From positions 1-10,072 of the forward strand of contig VBKY01000207.1 of assembly GCA_005879255.1 (NCBI GenBank): a stretch of DNA of 10,072 nt. The letters run 5' to 3'. The notes under the pieces are model-generated. The model searched no databases and was not told the origin of the DNA. It worked only from the letters and a program-made list of their open reading frames with translations. This stretch comes from Deltaproteobacteria bacterium (GTDB lineage: Bacteria; Desulfobacterota_B; Binatia; UBA9968). Each line of letters begins with the position of its first letter. Positions within the stretch are counted from its first letter, which is position 1. Shown in pieces: positions 1 to 7,281 of the stretch. Made by a program: the position numbers and the translations under genes.

Positions 1-2
1 GC

Positions 3-1415
3 GATATCAGCCTTTGGGCCTATGGCATGACCACCGGCATGATGCTTCCCGCCTTGCGCCATATGGACGAGGCGGGTTTCGATTCGATGGAATTTTTCTT
101 GAGTTTGCGGTTTAAGAAATTCGTCCGTGAGCACAAGGAAGATCCATGGGATTGGCTGCGCCTCGGCACCAAGGAGATCAAGAAAACCCGTCTGCGTTAT
201 CACGGCGGACTGCATAGCGGCTTCGAATTCATTCCTAAGTGCATCCGGCGGTTGGTGATTCAAACGGTCGCCAAGTACGGCATCGATCTGACTCGCACGT
301 CCAATGCGTGGAACAATTTCGAGGCGTTAGGGAGAGAAGCGAAGGAGCTCAAGAAGCTCGGCATGGACACGGTGATGAATTTGATTTACTCGATCTCGCC
401 GCGCCATACCGATGAATATTACGCGCAAAAGGCGCGCGACGCCGCGGCGTTGAAGCCGTATCGTCTGTGCTTCAAGGATGTCGGCGGCATGTTGACGCCG
501 GAGCGCACGCGCACGCTGGTGCGTTTGATCAAGCAGAACATCGGCAATGTTCCGCTCGAGTTTCACGCCCACTGCAACAACGGGCTCGCGCCCTTCAACC
601 TGCTCGAAGCAGTGAAACAAGGCGTGCGCATCGTGCACACGGCGATACCGCCTCTCGCCAACGGCTCGTCGCAGCCGTCGATCTTCAACGTCGTCAGCAA
701 TCTGCGCGCTCTGGGCTATAAACCGCTGGTCAACGTAGATGCGCTCGCGCCGGTGCGCGAACATTTCTCTTGGATAGCTGAACGCGAAGGATTGCCGGTC
801 GGCGCGCCGCGCGAATACGATCAAGCTTGGTACAGCCATCAGGTTCCCGGCGGGATGATTTCAAACCTGCGCCATCAGCTAAAGCTCATGGGCAAAGAGG
901 AAATGCTGGCAGAAGTGCTGGAAGAGATCAGCCGCGTTCGCTCAGAGATGGGATATCCAATCATGGTGACACCGTTCGCGCAATTCGTGGGCAGCCAGGC
1001 GGCGATCAACGTGATTCTGGGCGAGCGATACAAAGAAGTGACGGATCAAGTGATCCAATATGCGCTCGGTCTTTGGGGCAAGGAAGGCAGCGATTACATG
1101 GACGCGGCGGCCAAAACAAAAATTTTGGATCGGTACCGCGCCCGCGAGATCGAAAAGATAGAATACCCAGAGCCGACATTGGAAGAAGTGCGCAGACAGT
1201 ACGGCGGGCCGCATTTGTCGGATGAGGAGCTGCTGTTACGCTACTACGCCGGACCGGAGTTCGTCGATGCGCTGAAGACCGCGCCGGCGAGAAAAGAGTA
1301 TTTATCCACGCCAAAGCCGCTCCTACGGCTTGTCGAGGAGCTGAGCAAAAAGAAACTCGGACGAGTTTACATTCGTAAAGGCGATTTTTCGCTTACCCTA
1401 CAACGCGCGGTTTAG
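3..1415 (+). CDS. HMGL/pyruvate-carboxylase CT-like carboxyltransferase, 5'-truncated
   Basis: This is the carboxyltransferase half of a biotin-dependent enzyme of the transcarboxylase 5S / oxaloacetate decarboxylase alpha / pyruvate carboxylase subunit B family. The frame stays open upstream of the first ATG (position 27), and those codons (DISLWAYGMTTGMML) align with the family's N-terminal barrel motif, so the true start lies outside the window. Numbering from that ATG, a family-like Lys is in CFKDVGG (K150), the residue that is carboxylated in relatives. Zn-ligand His residues are in FHAHC (H180, H182). A later block, SHQVPGGMISNL followed by VTPFAQFVGSQAAINV, is typical of the 5S post-barrel domain. 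The C-terminus has no AMKM biotinylation motif, so the biotin carrier must be a separate protein. The usual WGGATYD and RGxN pocket motifs are not conserved, so the acceptor substrate may not be pyruvate. Family is confident; substrate is unknown. The next plus-strand gene begins 157 bp downstream. Confidence 0.88.
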   Translation, partial: DISLWAYGMTTGMMLPALRHMDEAGFDSMEFFLSLRFKKFVREHKEDPWDWLRLGTKEIKKTRLRYHGGLHSGFEFIPKCIRRLVIQTVAKYGIDLTRTSNAWNNFEALGREAKELKKLGMDTVMNLIYSISPRHTDEYYAQKARDAAALKPYRLCFKDVGGMLTPERTRTLVRLIKQNIGNVPLEFHAHCNNGLAPFNLLEAVKQGVRIVHTAIPPLANGSSQPSIFNVVSNLRALGYKPLVNVDALAPVREHFSWIAEREGLPVGAPREYDQAWYSHQVPGGMISNLRHQLKLMGKEEMLAEVLEEISRVRSEMGYPIMVTPFAQFVGSQAAINVILGERYKEVTDQVIQYALGLWGKEGSDYMDAAAKTKILDRYRAREIEKIEYPEPTLEEVRRQYGGPHLSDEELLLRYYAGPEFVDALKTAPARKEYLSTPKPLLRLVEELSKKKLGRVYIRKGDFSLTLQRAV

Positions 1416-1442
1416 CTCAGCGCTATGATCCTGCGCTTAGCT
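1414..1442 (+). terminator. Stem-loop at the carboxyltransferase stop codon
   Basis: An inverted repeat, AGCTCAGCGC / GCGCTTAGCT, forms a 10-bp stem with one mismatch around a 9-nt loop. The left arm begins inside the TAG stop codon. No clear T-run follows, so it is not a classic intrinsic terminator. It could be a transcript 3'-end stabiliser or a weak or Rho-assisted stop between this gene and SBP1. Confidence 0.35.
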
Positions 1443-1548
1443 GTAATGTTGGCTGGGAGAAATTGATGTAGAACTTGTTTGAATTGAACGGAGCTGTCCT
1501 GTGAAACAGGTTCGTAGCGAAGACTTAGGCAAGATTCCTATTAATTAA

Positions 1549-1560
1549 TTGTCCGGACAA
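1549..1560. promoter_or_regulatory. Perfect 12-bp palindrome upstream of SBP1
   Basis: TTGTCCGGACAA is a perfect palindrome. It lies directly against the Shine-Dalgarno of SBP1, and a second palindrome, ATTAATTAAT (1540-1549), abuts it on the other side. This position suits an operator for a dimeric repressor controlling SBP1. No matching regulator gene is present, so the function is inferred from symmetry and location only. Confidence 0.35.
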
Positions 1561-1568
1561 AAAGGAGG
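1561..1568 (+). promoter_or_regulatory. Ribosome binding site deciding the SBP1 start
   Basis: AAAGGAGG ends 4 nt before an in-frame GTG at 1573. It outcompetes the upstream in-frame TTG at 1549, which has no purine-rich leader and would place seven extra non-hydrophobic residues ahead of the signal peptide. The GTG is therefore preferred. Confidence 0.7.
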
Positions 1569-1572
1569 CGTT

Positions 1573-2535
1573 GTGATTTGGCGATGGGTCGTGGTGACGG
1601 TTCTAAGTGCAGTCGCTTGCTTTCACTCATCGAGTCACGCGCAGGCGATACGCATCAGCTACTCCGGGCTTTCTGGACAGAACTTACCCTTTTGGGTGAC
1701 CTACGAGGCCGATCTGTACAAGAAATACGGTTTGAATGCCGAAATGGTTCTGATCTCGGGCGGCCTTACGAACATGCAAGCCGTGATGGCTAAAGAGATC
1801 GCGTTTACCTATCTCGGCGGAGCGTCGCCGATCCAAGCGATCGCGCAAGGCGCGGACATCGTGGTATTGGCCACGGCTTACGGTCTCATGCCTTACGGTT
1901 TGATTGCGAGCAAAAACATTCATGCGGCGGCGGAGCTTAAAGGCAAAAGATTCGTCGTTTCGCGCCTCGGCGGGATTGAGGAGACCGCGGCTCGGGTGGC
2001 GCTCGATCGATTGGGAGTCGGCGCGCGCAATGTATCGTTCTTGCAGGCTGGGCCGGACCCGCTGCGCATCGCCGCGCTCGAGTCCGGCGCGGCCCAGGCA
2101 ACGATGCTCGCGCCGCCGGGACTTTTTGCGGCAACTTCGCGCGGTCTGAATTTGCTCGCGGATCTCGGCGCTCTAAAGATCAAATATCCGGCTTCCGTGG
2201 TTTCCGGACGGCGTTCCTATCTCATTCAGGACAGAGCCGCGGCCAAACGTTTTCTCATGGCGCTCATCGACGGATTGCATGTTTACCGCCAAAACAAGAG
2301 CTTTGCCGTCAAAGTGTTGGAGAAATATACGAAGCTGACCAACGCCGATATTCTCTCGCAGTCCTATGATTACTTCGCCAAGAATAGTCCTCTGTTGCCG
2401 ATGTCGGATGGGGACACTATTCAGGCCGCGGCGCCTACTGACAAGCCCGGTAACCGCAAGGTCGAAGAGTTTTACGACAATTCGATATTGGAAGAGTTGG
2501 AACGGGAAGGCTTCGCAAAGACACTGAGCAAGTGA
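1573..2535 (+). CDS. ABC transporter substrate-binding protein, NMT1/SsuA/TauA-like (SBP1)
   Basis: This is a periplasmic (or exported) solute-binding protein of the NitT/TauT (NMT1/THI5-like) type, 320 residues from the GTG at 1573. Residues 1-25 form a Sec signal peptide: a short basic N-end (MIWRW), a hydrophobic core, then an AQA cleavage site. A Cys at residue 16 sits in a poor lipobox context, so lipidation is less likely. The mature protein shows the family pattern: an early strand (IRISYSGLSG), a GL.AEMVLISGG segment, a FTYLGGASPIQAIAQGADIVVLA block in lobe 1, and AAELKGKRFVVSRLGG, where lobe 2 begins. The C-terminus carries EFYDNSILEELEREGF, close to the end of SBP2 in this window. 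The ligand cannot be read from sequence. No permease or ATPase gene adjoins it, so it is an orphan SBP. It converges on the amidase gene. Confidence 0.9.
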   Translation: MIWRWVVVTVLSAVACFHSSSHAQAIRISYSGLSGQNLPFWVTYEADLYKKYGLNAEMVLISGGLTNMQAVMAKEIAFTYLGGASPIQAIAQGADIVVLATAYGLMPYGLIASKNIHAAAELKGKRFVVSRLGGIEETAARVALDRLGVGARNVSFLQAGPDPLRIAALESGAAQATMLAPPGLFAATSRGLNLLADLGALKIKYPASVVSGRRSYLIQDRAAAKRFLMALIDGLHVYRQNKSFAVKVLEKYTKLTNADILSQSYDYFAKNSPLLPMSDGDTIQAAAPTDKPGNRKVEEFYDNSILEELEREGFAKTLSK

Positions 2536-2624
2536 GCGATCAGCGCGCGCACGGCAACAACGCTATTGAGAAGCAAAGATTCTCTTCAAGAGTTTAACGC
2601 GCCAAACCAAAGGCCGCGGGGGAC

Positions 2625-2647
2625 GGGGCGGGTTTGAAACCCGCCTC
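2625..2647. repeat. Palindromic REP-like element in a convergent gap
   Basis: The core GGCGGGTTTGAAACCCGCC (2627-2645) is a perfect inverted repeat around a single central base, and flanking G-T and G-C pairs extend it by two. It lies between the ends of SBP1 (plus) and the amidase (minus). It could act as a bidirectional transcript end, though it lacks T-runs. Its form resembles the short GC-rich palindromes dispersed in many environmental bacterial genomes. Copy number cannot be judged from this window. Confidence 0.5.
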
Positions 2648-2688
2648 CTGCTTCATAAGGATTCCCCACCACTTCGATTGATGAATTG

Positions 2689-4185
2689 TTAGAGCCCCGT
2701 CGTACTGGCCGGCGGCCGTCGGTGATGCGTCGCCTGTTCGTAAGAGTAGGCAAACTTGATCAAGTTGCCGTCGTCGTAGGGTCGGCCGATGAAACAAACG
2801 CTCGCCGGCAAGTTGTCGCGCGTAAAGCCCGCGGGGACAACGATGGTCGGAACGTAAACCAAAAATGTATTCAAATGCGGCGCGCCTTTTTGGTCGACGA
2901 AGGGTGGGTTGATGCCGTCTTTGATCAGCGTCGGCTGGTGCTCGACGGCTTTGTGCACGATCGCGTCAAGCTTGTGGTCGGCCATGACTTTGAGAAAATT
3001 CGTCATTAGCTCGTCTTGCGCTCTGAGGCTCTCATAATGCTTGGTTGCGTCCGGCTTTCTCTTGAACCGTTCTTGCGAGCGCTTGACGACTTTGGCGAAG
3101 TCGGGCGAGGCGATAACTTCTTCGGGCGTCTTGAACGGCGGGTTGGCACTGCGGCCGTAATAATTCTGGAATGACTGATCAGAATCGCCCGGGCCTCCCG
3201 ATCGTTTGGCGAGTAATTCTTTGATTTGGGGAATCACGATCGGATCGACTACTTCGGCGCCGGCGGCTCTGAGCTCGCCAACCGCGCGGTCGAAAACTTC
3301 GGTCACTTTTTTAAAGTCTTCGGAATCCGTCTCGGAGTTGAGACCAATGGATTCTCGAAGAATTCCCAAGCGGGCGCCTCTGAGGCCATCCTTATGCAAA
3401 AACATTGTGAAGGTATCAGGAACGCGACCGACGCCACGCGCTGTAATAGGATCTTCGGGATCGTAGCCGACCATCACATCGAGCAACGTGGCCAAGTCTT
3501 TGACGCTGCGCGCCATCGGTCCGAGGGAACCGAAGATCTCCGGCCAGCAGCCGTAGACACCGCCGCGGCTAACGAGGCCTGCAGAAGGGCGCATGCCGTT
3601 AATACAATTCCAAGTCGATGGCCGGCGGATCGAGGCGAGCCCTTCCTGGCCGACCGCGACGGTCGAGAAATTCGCCGATACGGACGCAGCCGACCCGCCT
3701 GACGATCCGCCGACGGTGCGATCGGGATCGTACGGGTTACGTGTCGAACCGAACAGCGAGCCATGGGTGTCGCCACCGCCGAGTTCGCCGAGCGTGGCTT
3801 TGGCTAAAATAATCGCGCCGGCATTGCGCAGCTTCTCCGCGACGAAGGAGTCGCGATCGGGAAAATAATTTTTGAATAATACTGAGCCGAGCGTCGTCGG
3901 CATGCCTTTGACATCGGCCTGGTCTTTGATGACTACCGGAATGCCATGCAGCGGACCGATGGGACCGGACTTTTGGTACGCGGCGTCGAGTCGGTCGGCT
4001 TCCTTGAGCGCTTCGGAGTTGAGCGTAATGATGGCGTTGATATTGGGACCTTGCTTGTCGAACGCTTCGATGCGATCGAGGTAGGTTTGGACCAACTGGC
4101 GACAGGTCAGTTGACCGGATTTATAAGCGGCATGAATATCATCGATTGTCGTTTCCAAAATGTTAAAGGATGTTGTTGAAGCCAT
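2689..4185 (-). CDS. Amidase signature family hydrolase
   Basis: This predicted cytoplasmic amidohydrolase of the Ser-cisSer-Lys family (GatA, FAAH and peptide-amidase relatives) has 498 residues, normal for the family. Catalytic candidates are K87 (in VVIKDQADVKG), cis-Ser S161 (in VGGSSGGSAAS) and nucleophile S185 (in EGLASIRRPS). The 24-residue spacing from S161 to S185 matches FAAH and peptide amidase. The start at 4185 is chosen because AAAAAGGAG precedes it by 5 nt. An in-frame ATG 36 bp upstream (4221) lacks such a site. The loop before S185 reads GQEGLAS rather than the usual GTDTGGS, so the oxyanion-hole region is unusual. There is no signal peptide. No GatB or GatC lies nearby, so a tRNA-amidotransferase role is unlikely. 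It more likely hydrolyses a small amide or nitrogenous compound; substrate unknown. It is co-directional with the kinase gene but separated from it by 194 bp. Confidence 0.9.
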   Translation of the reverse strand: MASTTSFNILETTIDDIHAAYKSGQLTCRQLVQTYLDRIEAFDKQGPNINAIITLNSEALKEADRLDAAYQKSGPIGPLHGIPVVIKDQADVKGMPTTLGSVLFKNYFPDRDSFVAEKLRNAGAIILAKATLGELGGGDTHGSLFGSTRNPYDPDRTVGGSSGGSAASVSANFSTVAVGQEGLASIRRPSTWNCINGMRPSAGLVSRGGVYGCWPEIFGSLGPMARSVKDLATLLDVMVGYDPEDPITARGVGRVPDTFTMFLHKDGLRGARLGILRESIGLNSETDSEDFKKVTEVFDRAVGELRAAGAEVVDPIVIPQIKELLAKRSGGPGDSDQSFQNYYGRSANPPFKTPEEVIASPDFAKVVKRSQERFKRKPDATKHYESLRAQDELMTNFLKVMADHKLDAIVHKAVEHQPTLIKDGINPPFVDQKGAPHLNTFLVYVPTIVVPAGFTRDNLPASVCFIGRPYDDGNLIKFAYSYEQATHHRRPPASTTGL

Positions 4186-4190
4186 CGAAG

Positions 4191-4199
4191 CTCCTTTTT
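4191..4199 (-). promoter_or_regulatory. Ribosome binding site deciding the amidase start
   Basis: On the minus strand AAAAAGGAG lies 5 nt before the ATG at 4185. The upstream in-frame ATG at 4221 has only a weak GAAG nearby. This supports the shorter protein beginning MASTTSFN. Confidence 0.7.
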
Positions 4200-4379
4200 C
4201 AATTTCTTTTGGAGCTTGCATACTTCAGTGCGGAGAAAATGTCCAGCGTTTCTGAAATGAACTACCCCTAAAAGCATGCGGCAATGACGAAATGTAGGAG
4301 GACGACGAATGGCAAAAACGCACTGCGGTGAATTGACCCGCGAGCGGGCTGTTGGCCTTGAACGGAGTATTGGCGAGGC

Positions 4380-7157
4380 TTATCCGACGTCGCGGCAGCT
4401 TTGCTGCGTTTTTTCGAGGACTGACTCGATCGTCTCCACAACGGCGTCGGGCGTATACGGCTTGTCGATGAAGTCCTTCACGCCAGCCTGATGCATTTTG
4501 ATTCTGAAATCCGGATCGATATAGCCGCTGCTGACCACGACGCTGACTTGGGGGTTCTCTTCCTTCATTTTTAGGATCACGTCCCAACCGGCTTTTTTAG
4601 GCAGGCCGATGTCCAGCAGCACGACATCGATCTCATGCTTATGATGATGAAACAAATTGAGGGCTTCTTCGCCGTCCAGAGCTACCAGGACGTTGTAACC
4701 GTGTTTCGAGAAGGTCTTTCTCAACAGCAGAACCATCATCTCTTCGTCTTCCACCAAGAGAACAGTTTTCTGACCGTTAAGCTGCTTGCGATCACTGATT
4801 TGTCTTTGGCTCGCGCCTTCGGTACTCGCTCTTTGCTGCGATAGCGCTACGGGCAAGTACAAACGAAAGGTGGTGCCGCGCTCCGACGCGCTTTCAACGT
4901 CAATAGCGCCGTTGTGGCTCTTGACGATGCCGTAAACTATAGCGAGGCCCAAGCCCGTTCCCTCACCGATTCCTTTGGTGGTAAAAAACGGTTCAAAAAT
5001 TCGGCTCCGAACGCTGTCGCTCATGCCCGTGCCGGTGTCTGTCACTTCCACACAGACAAACTGTCCGGCCGGCGCCGCCGTGTTTTTTATTTGTGCGCCG
5101 TCAACATGCCGAGTTCTAAGTATGAGTTTGCCGCCTTTCGGCATTGCGTCGCGAGCGTTGACACATAGATTCAACAAGGCCTGTGTTATCTCATTCGGAT
5201 CGGCCATTATGCTCGGTAGCTTGGGACGAAGGTCCAATGAGAGGTCGATGGTTTTCGGAAGCGTCTGTTTGAGCAAATTCGCTAGTCCGGAGACCAGCTC
5301 GTTGATATTGGTCGAAGCCAAACGCGCTTCGGTTTTGCGCGCGAGGGTCAGCAGCTGGCGCACGAGGGATGTACCGCGTTCGATGGCCTCGTCGATGACT
5401 TCCAACTGTTCGGCAATTTCCTCATTGATATCAGGGTGGTCAGCGATGGCGCCGGCATAGCCTTTTACGATATTGAGAACATTATTGAAGTCGTGGGCAA
5501 TGCCGCCGGCTAACGTTCCGATGCTTTCCATCTTTTGAGCTTGCCGAAGTTGGGCTTCGAGTTTTTTCTGTTCTTCGAGGTCATTCAAGAGCGCAGCGTT
5601 GGCCAGTTCCAACTCCGCCGTCCGATCCTTAACCCGTTGCTCAAGCTCCGAATTGGCTTTGGCCAACTCGTCTCTTGCCTCGCGCAGGGCTGTCTCGGCC
5701 TGCTTGCGCGCGGTGATGTCGCGGGCGATTTTGGACGCGCCCATGATCGAGCCGTCGGCATCCTTAATCGGAGACACGGATAGCGAGATCTCGACCAAGC
5801 TTCCGTCCTTGCGTTGACGAACGGTCTCGTAATGATCGACGCGCTCGCCGCGTCGAATCCGCCCAATGATATCCGGTTCCTCTTCGGTGTGCTCCGGCGG
5901 AATCAATGTGGTAACCGGTTTGCCGATGATCTCCGCCGGTGCGTAGCCAAACAGCCGTTCAGCGCCCTGGTTCCAACTGGTAATGATGCCGTTTAGATCT
6001 TTGGTGACAATGGCGTCTTCCGAGGATTCGACTATGGCGGCTAGCCTCCGGCTCGCCCGTTCCGCTTCTTTTAAATGAGTGACATCCTGGAACGCGTTGA
6101 TCGCGCCACAGCGCCGACCATCTAGCTCATAAAGCGGATCAATGTTTACCTGCACAATAATCCTGGAGCCATCCGACCGTTCGATGGTGACCTCTTCGCT
6201 GCGAAACGACTGACCGGTCTTGACGGCAAATGCCATTGGGCACGCGCTTGGAGGCATTGGCGATCCGTCGGCCGCCAGCATGCGGACCGATCCGCAGTAC
6301 TTATCCTCCTCGCTGTTCAGTTTCGGTTCGCGGCCCCAGAAATCCGCCGCGCGCTGGTTGAAAAACGTGATCCGCCCTTCCTCGTCGCAGGTATAAACCG
6401 CGATCGGCATGACGGACAGAATATTTTCAATCTTTTTCTTCGTTATCTCTGCCTCGGACAGCGCGACGCGGTTTTCGATTAACTCCTTGCGTTCTTGCTG
6501 TGCGGCGCGACTCCGCTGCAGCACAGAAATCATCAAATCCACCTTAGCGGCAGGGGATTTGCCGTCCAGTATCAAAGGAGCTTCGTAGAACCAGTTGGGA
6601 TAAACGTGGGTGCCCAAAATGGCCAGCGGATGCGTATGGAAAGCCACCAGCATGACTTCCGGCGCAAGACGGCTGCGATTGTATTGGCATACAATGCGCC
6701 CGGCAAAACCGGGGACAAAGATGGTGTTGATGCTAGCCTCCCAGTGCTCCAGATCGGAAACACCGATGTCCGGACCGAGAGTCCAGGTCATTTCAACAGC
6801 GAAGCGGATGCCTTTGAAACCGGCGCTATTGGCCCTGTTGACGAAATCTTTGACCTGACGCGATTTCTTTTCTGCGGAAAGCTTGCCCGGTTGACGCCAT
6901 TCCTGGCGGGTCCAAAGCTTCAGCGCGCCGCGATCCACTTCTTGACCGACGTTGATGCCGCTCAAGTGCAATCGCGCCGCTAATTCATCGACCGTTTGAT
7001 CGTCAGCGATGTAGATAAACTGCTCGTCTTTCGAGAGCGCGTCCTGGATGAAGGGAACGAGCGCCGGCATCTGTTCGGCGGGATCTTTGTCGTAAAACAG
7101 GCAGAGGTGATCGCCGTTCTTTAGATTCAAAATCTGCTGTGCCAGTTCAGAATCCAT
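4380..7157 (-). CDS. Soluble hybrid histidine kinase, MEDS-PAS-PAS-HisKA-HATPase-REC
   Basis: This 925-residue sensor has no signal peptide or membrane segment, so it should sense a cytoplasmic cue. Residues about 10-190 form a MEDS (DcmR-type) sensory domain, shown by GDHLCLFY, EMTWTLGPD, CQYNRSRLAPEV and FHTHPLAI. A helical linker follows (about 205-245). PAS1 spans about 245-365 and PAS2 about 370-485, the latter ending in GASKIARDITARKQAE. A coiled coil (about 485-545) leads to HisKA with H555 in GGIAHDFNN. The ATPase domain has an N-box at NLCVNARDAM (N667), a G1 box at DTGTGM, an F-box at FEPFFTTK and a G2 box at GEGTGLGLA. The C-terminal receiver has the acidic cluster E803-D804-E805, phosphoacceptor D849 and K899. 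All catalytic residues are present. GAGG lies 6 nt before the ATG. No separate response regulator or phosphotransfer protein is encoded nearby. It is divergent from SBP2. The stimulus is unknown. Confidence 0.93.
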   Translation of the reverse strand: MDSELAQQILNLKNGDHLCLFYDKDPAEQMPALVPFIQDALSKDEQFIYIADDQTVDELAARLHLSGINVGQEVDRGALKLWTRQEWRQPGKLSAEKKSRQVKDFVNRANSAGFKGIRFAVEMTWTLGPDIGVSDLEHWEASINTIFVPGFAGRIVCQYNRSRLAPEVMLVAFHTHPLAILGTHVYPNWFYEAPLILDGKSPAAKVDLMISVLQRSRAAQQERKELIENRVALSEAEITKKKIENILSVMPIAVYTCDEEGRITFFNQRAADFWGREPKLNSEEDKYCGSVRMLAADGSPMPPSACPMAFAVKTGQSFRSEEVTIERSDGSRIIVQVNIDPLYELDGRRCGAINAFQDVTHLKEAERASRRLAAIVESSEDAIVTKDLNGIITSWNQGAERLFGYAPAEIIGKPVTTLIPPEHTEEEPDIIGRIRRGERVDHYETVRQRKDGSLVEISLSVSPIKDADGSIMGASKIARDITARKQAETALREARDELAKANSELEQRVKDRTAELELANAALLNDLEEQKKLEAQLRQAQKMESIGTLAGGIAHDFNNVLNIVKGYAGAIADHPDINEEIAEQLEVIDEAIERGTSLVRQLLTLARKTEARLASTNINELVSGLANLLKQTLPKTIDLSLDLRPKLPSIMADPNEITQALLNLCVNARDAMPKGGKLILRTRHVDGAQIKNTAAPAGQFVCVEVTDTGTGMSDSVRSRIFEPFFTTKGIGEGTGLGLAIVYGIVKSHNGAIDVESASERGTTFRLYLPVALSQQRASTEGASQRQISDRKQLNGQKTVLLVEDEEMMVLLLRKTFSKHGYNVLVALDGEEALNLFHHHKHEIDVVLLDIGLPKKAGWDVILKMKEENPQVSVVVSSGYIDPDFRIKMHQAGVKDFIDKPYTPDAVVETIESVLEKTQQSCRDVG

Positions 7158-7213
7158 TGAGAACCTCGGCTTCGGTACAACTTACCAATAGAGAAAAGGC
7201 GCGAATTATCACT

Positions 7214-7246
7214 ATTATAAAGTATATTTTTCCGGCCCCTTGTCAA
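7214..7246 (-). promoter_or_regulatory. Candidate kinase promoter
   Basis: On the minus strand a perfect TTGACA (7246-7241) is followed by TATACT after 14 nt and by a perfect TATAAT (7219-7214) after 21 nt. Neither spacing is the ideal 17, so the box pairing is uncertain or activator-dependent. The TTGACA lies inside a CCCC/GGGG dyad. The location about 60-90 bp upstream of the kinase ATG is sensible. Confidence 0.35.
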
Positions 7247-7267
7247 TGGGGTTTTGGCGATTATATG
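7240..7267 (+). promoter_or_regulatory. Candidate SBP2 promoter
   Basis: On the plus strand TTGTCA (7240-7245, one mismatch to the -35 consensus) is followed after 16 nt by TATATG (7262-7267, four of six matches to the -10). It overlaps the proposed kinase -35 and the first TTATATGG repeat, implying divergent and possibly competing transcription. The prediction is weak and would give a leader of roughly 120 nt. Confidence 0.22.
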
Positions 7268-7281
7268 GAAGGTTTATATGG
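7261..7281 (+). repeat. Direct repeat TTATATGG x2
   Basis: Two exact TTATATGG copies start 13 bp apart (7261 and 7274), between GGCGA on the left and CGA on the right. Such a repeat in a divergent promoter region could be paired half-sites for a regulator, or part of the SBP2 promoter itself. Evidence is positional only. Confidence 0.35.

Noticed and set aside
327..839. A 170-codon minus-strand open frame inside the carboxyltransferase
   Set aside because: Arg-rich antisense shadow of a gene with clear family motifs; no ribosome site of note.
1409..1480. A tRNA-like string TAGCTCAG just after the carboxyltransferase
   Set aside because: There is no matching D-stem partner, anticodon arm or TPsiC arm at the right distances. 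The segment is better explained by the stem-loop at 1414-1442.
1498..1510. Small hairpin CCTGT-GAA-ACAGG upstream of SBP1
   Set aside because: A 5-bp stem with a 3-nt loop is within chance expectation and there is no T-run or start site tied to it.
1549..1572. TTG at 1549 as the start of SBP1
   Set aside because: It has no ribosome site and lies within the palindrome. The GTG at 1573 after AAAGGAGG gives a proper signal peptide.
2686..3009. Plus-strand open frame of 107 codons opposite the amidase 3' end, and similar ones at 3226-3702
   Set aside because: They are antisense to conserved amidase sequence and have no recognisable motifs.
4305..4350. Possible terminator for the kinase on the minus strand (CCCGC/GCGGG and a CGCA-G-TGCG-TTTTT string)
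   Set aside because: The stems are only 4-5 bp with loops too small to be stable, and the T-run follows the weaker one. Not strong enough to call.
4225..4587. Minus-strand 120-codon frame overlapping the kinase 3' end
   Set aside because: It begins inside the receiver domain in another frame. Its composition is Arg-rich and nothing supports translation.
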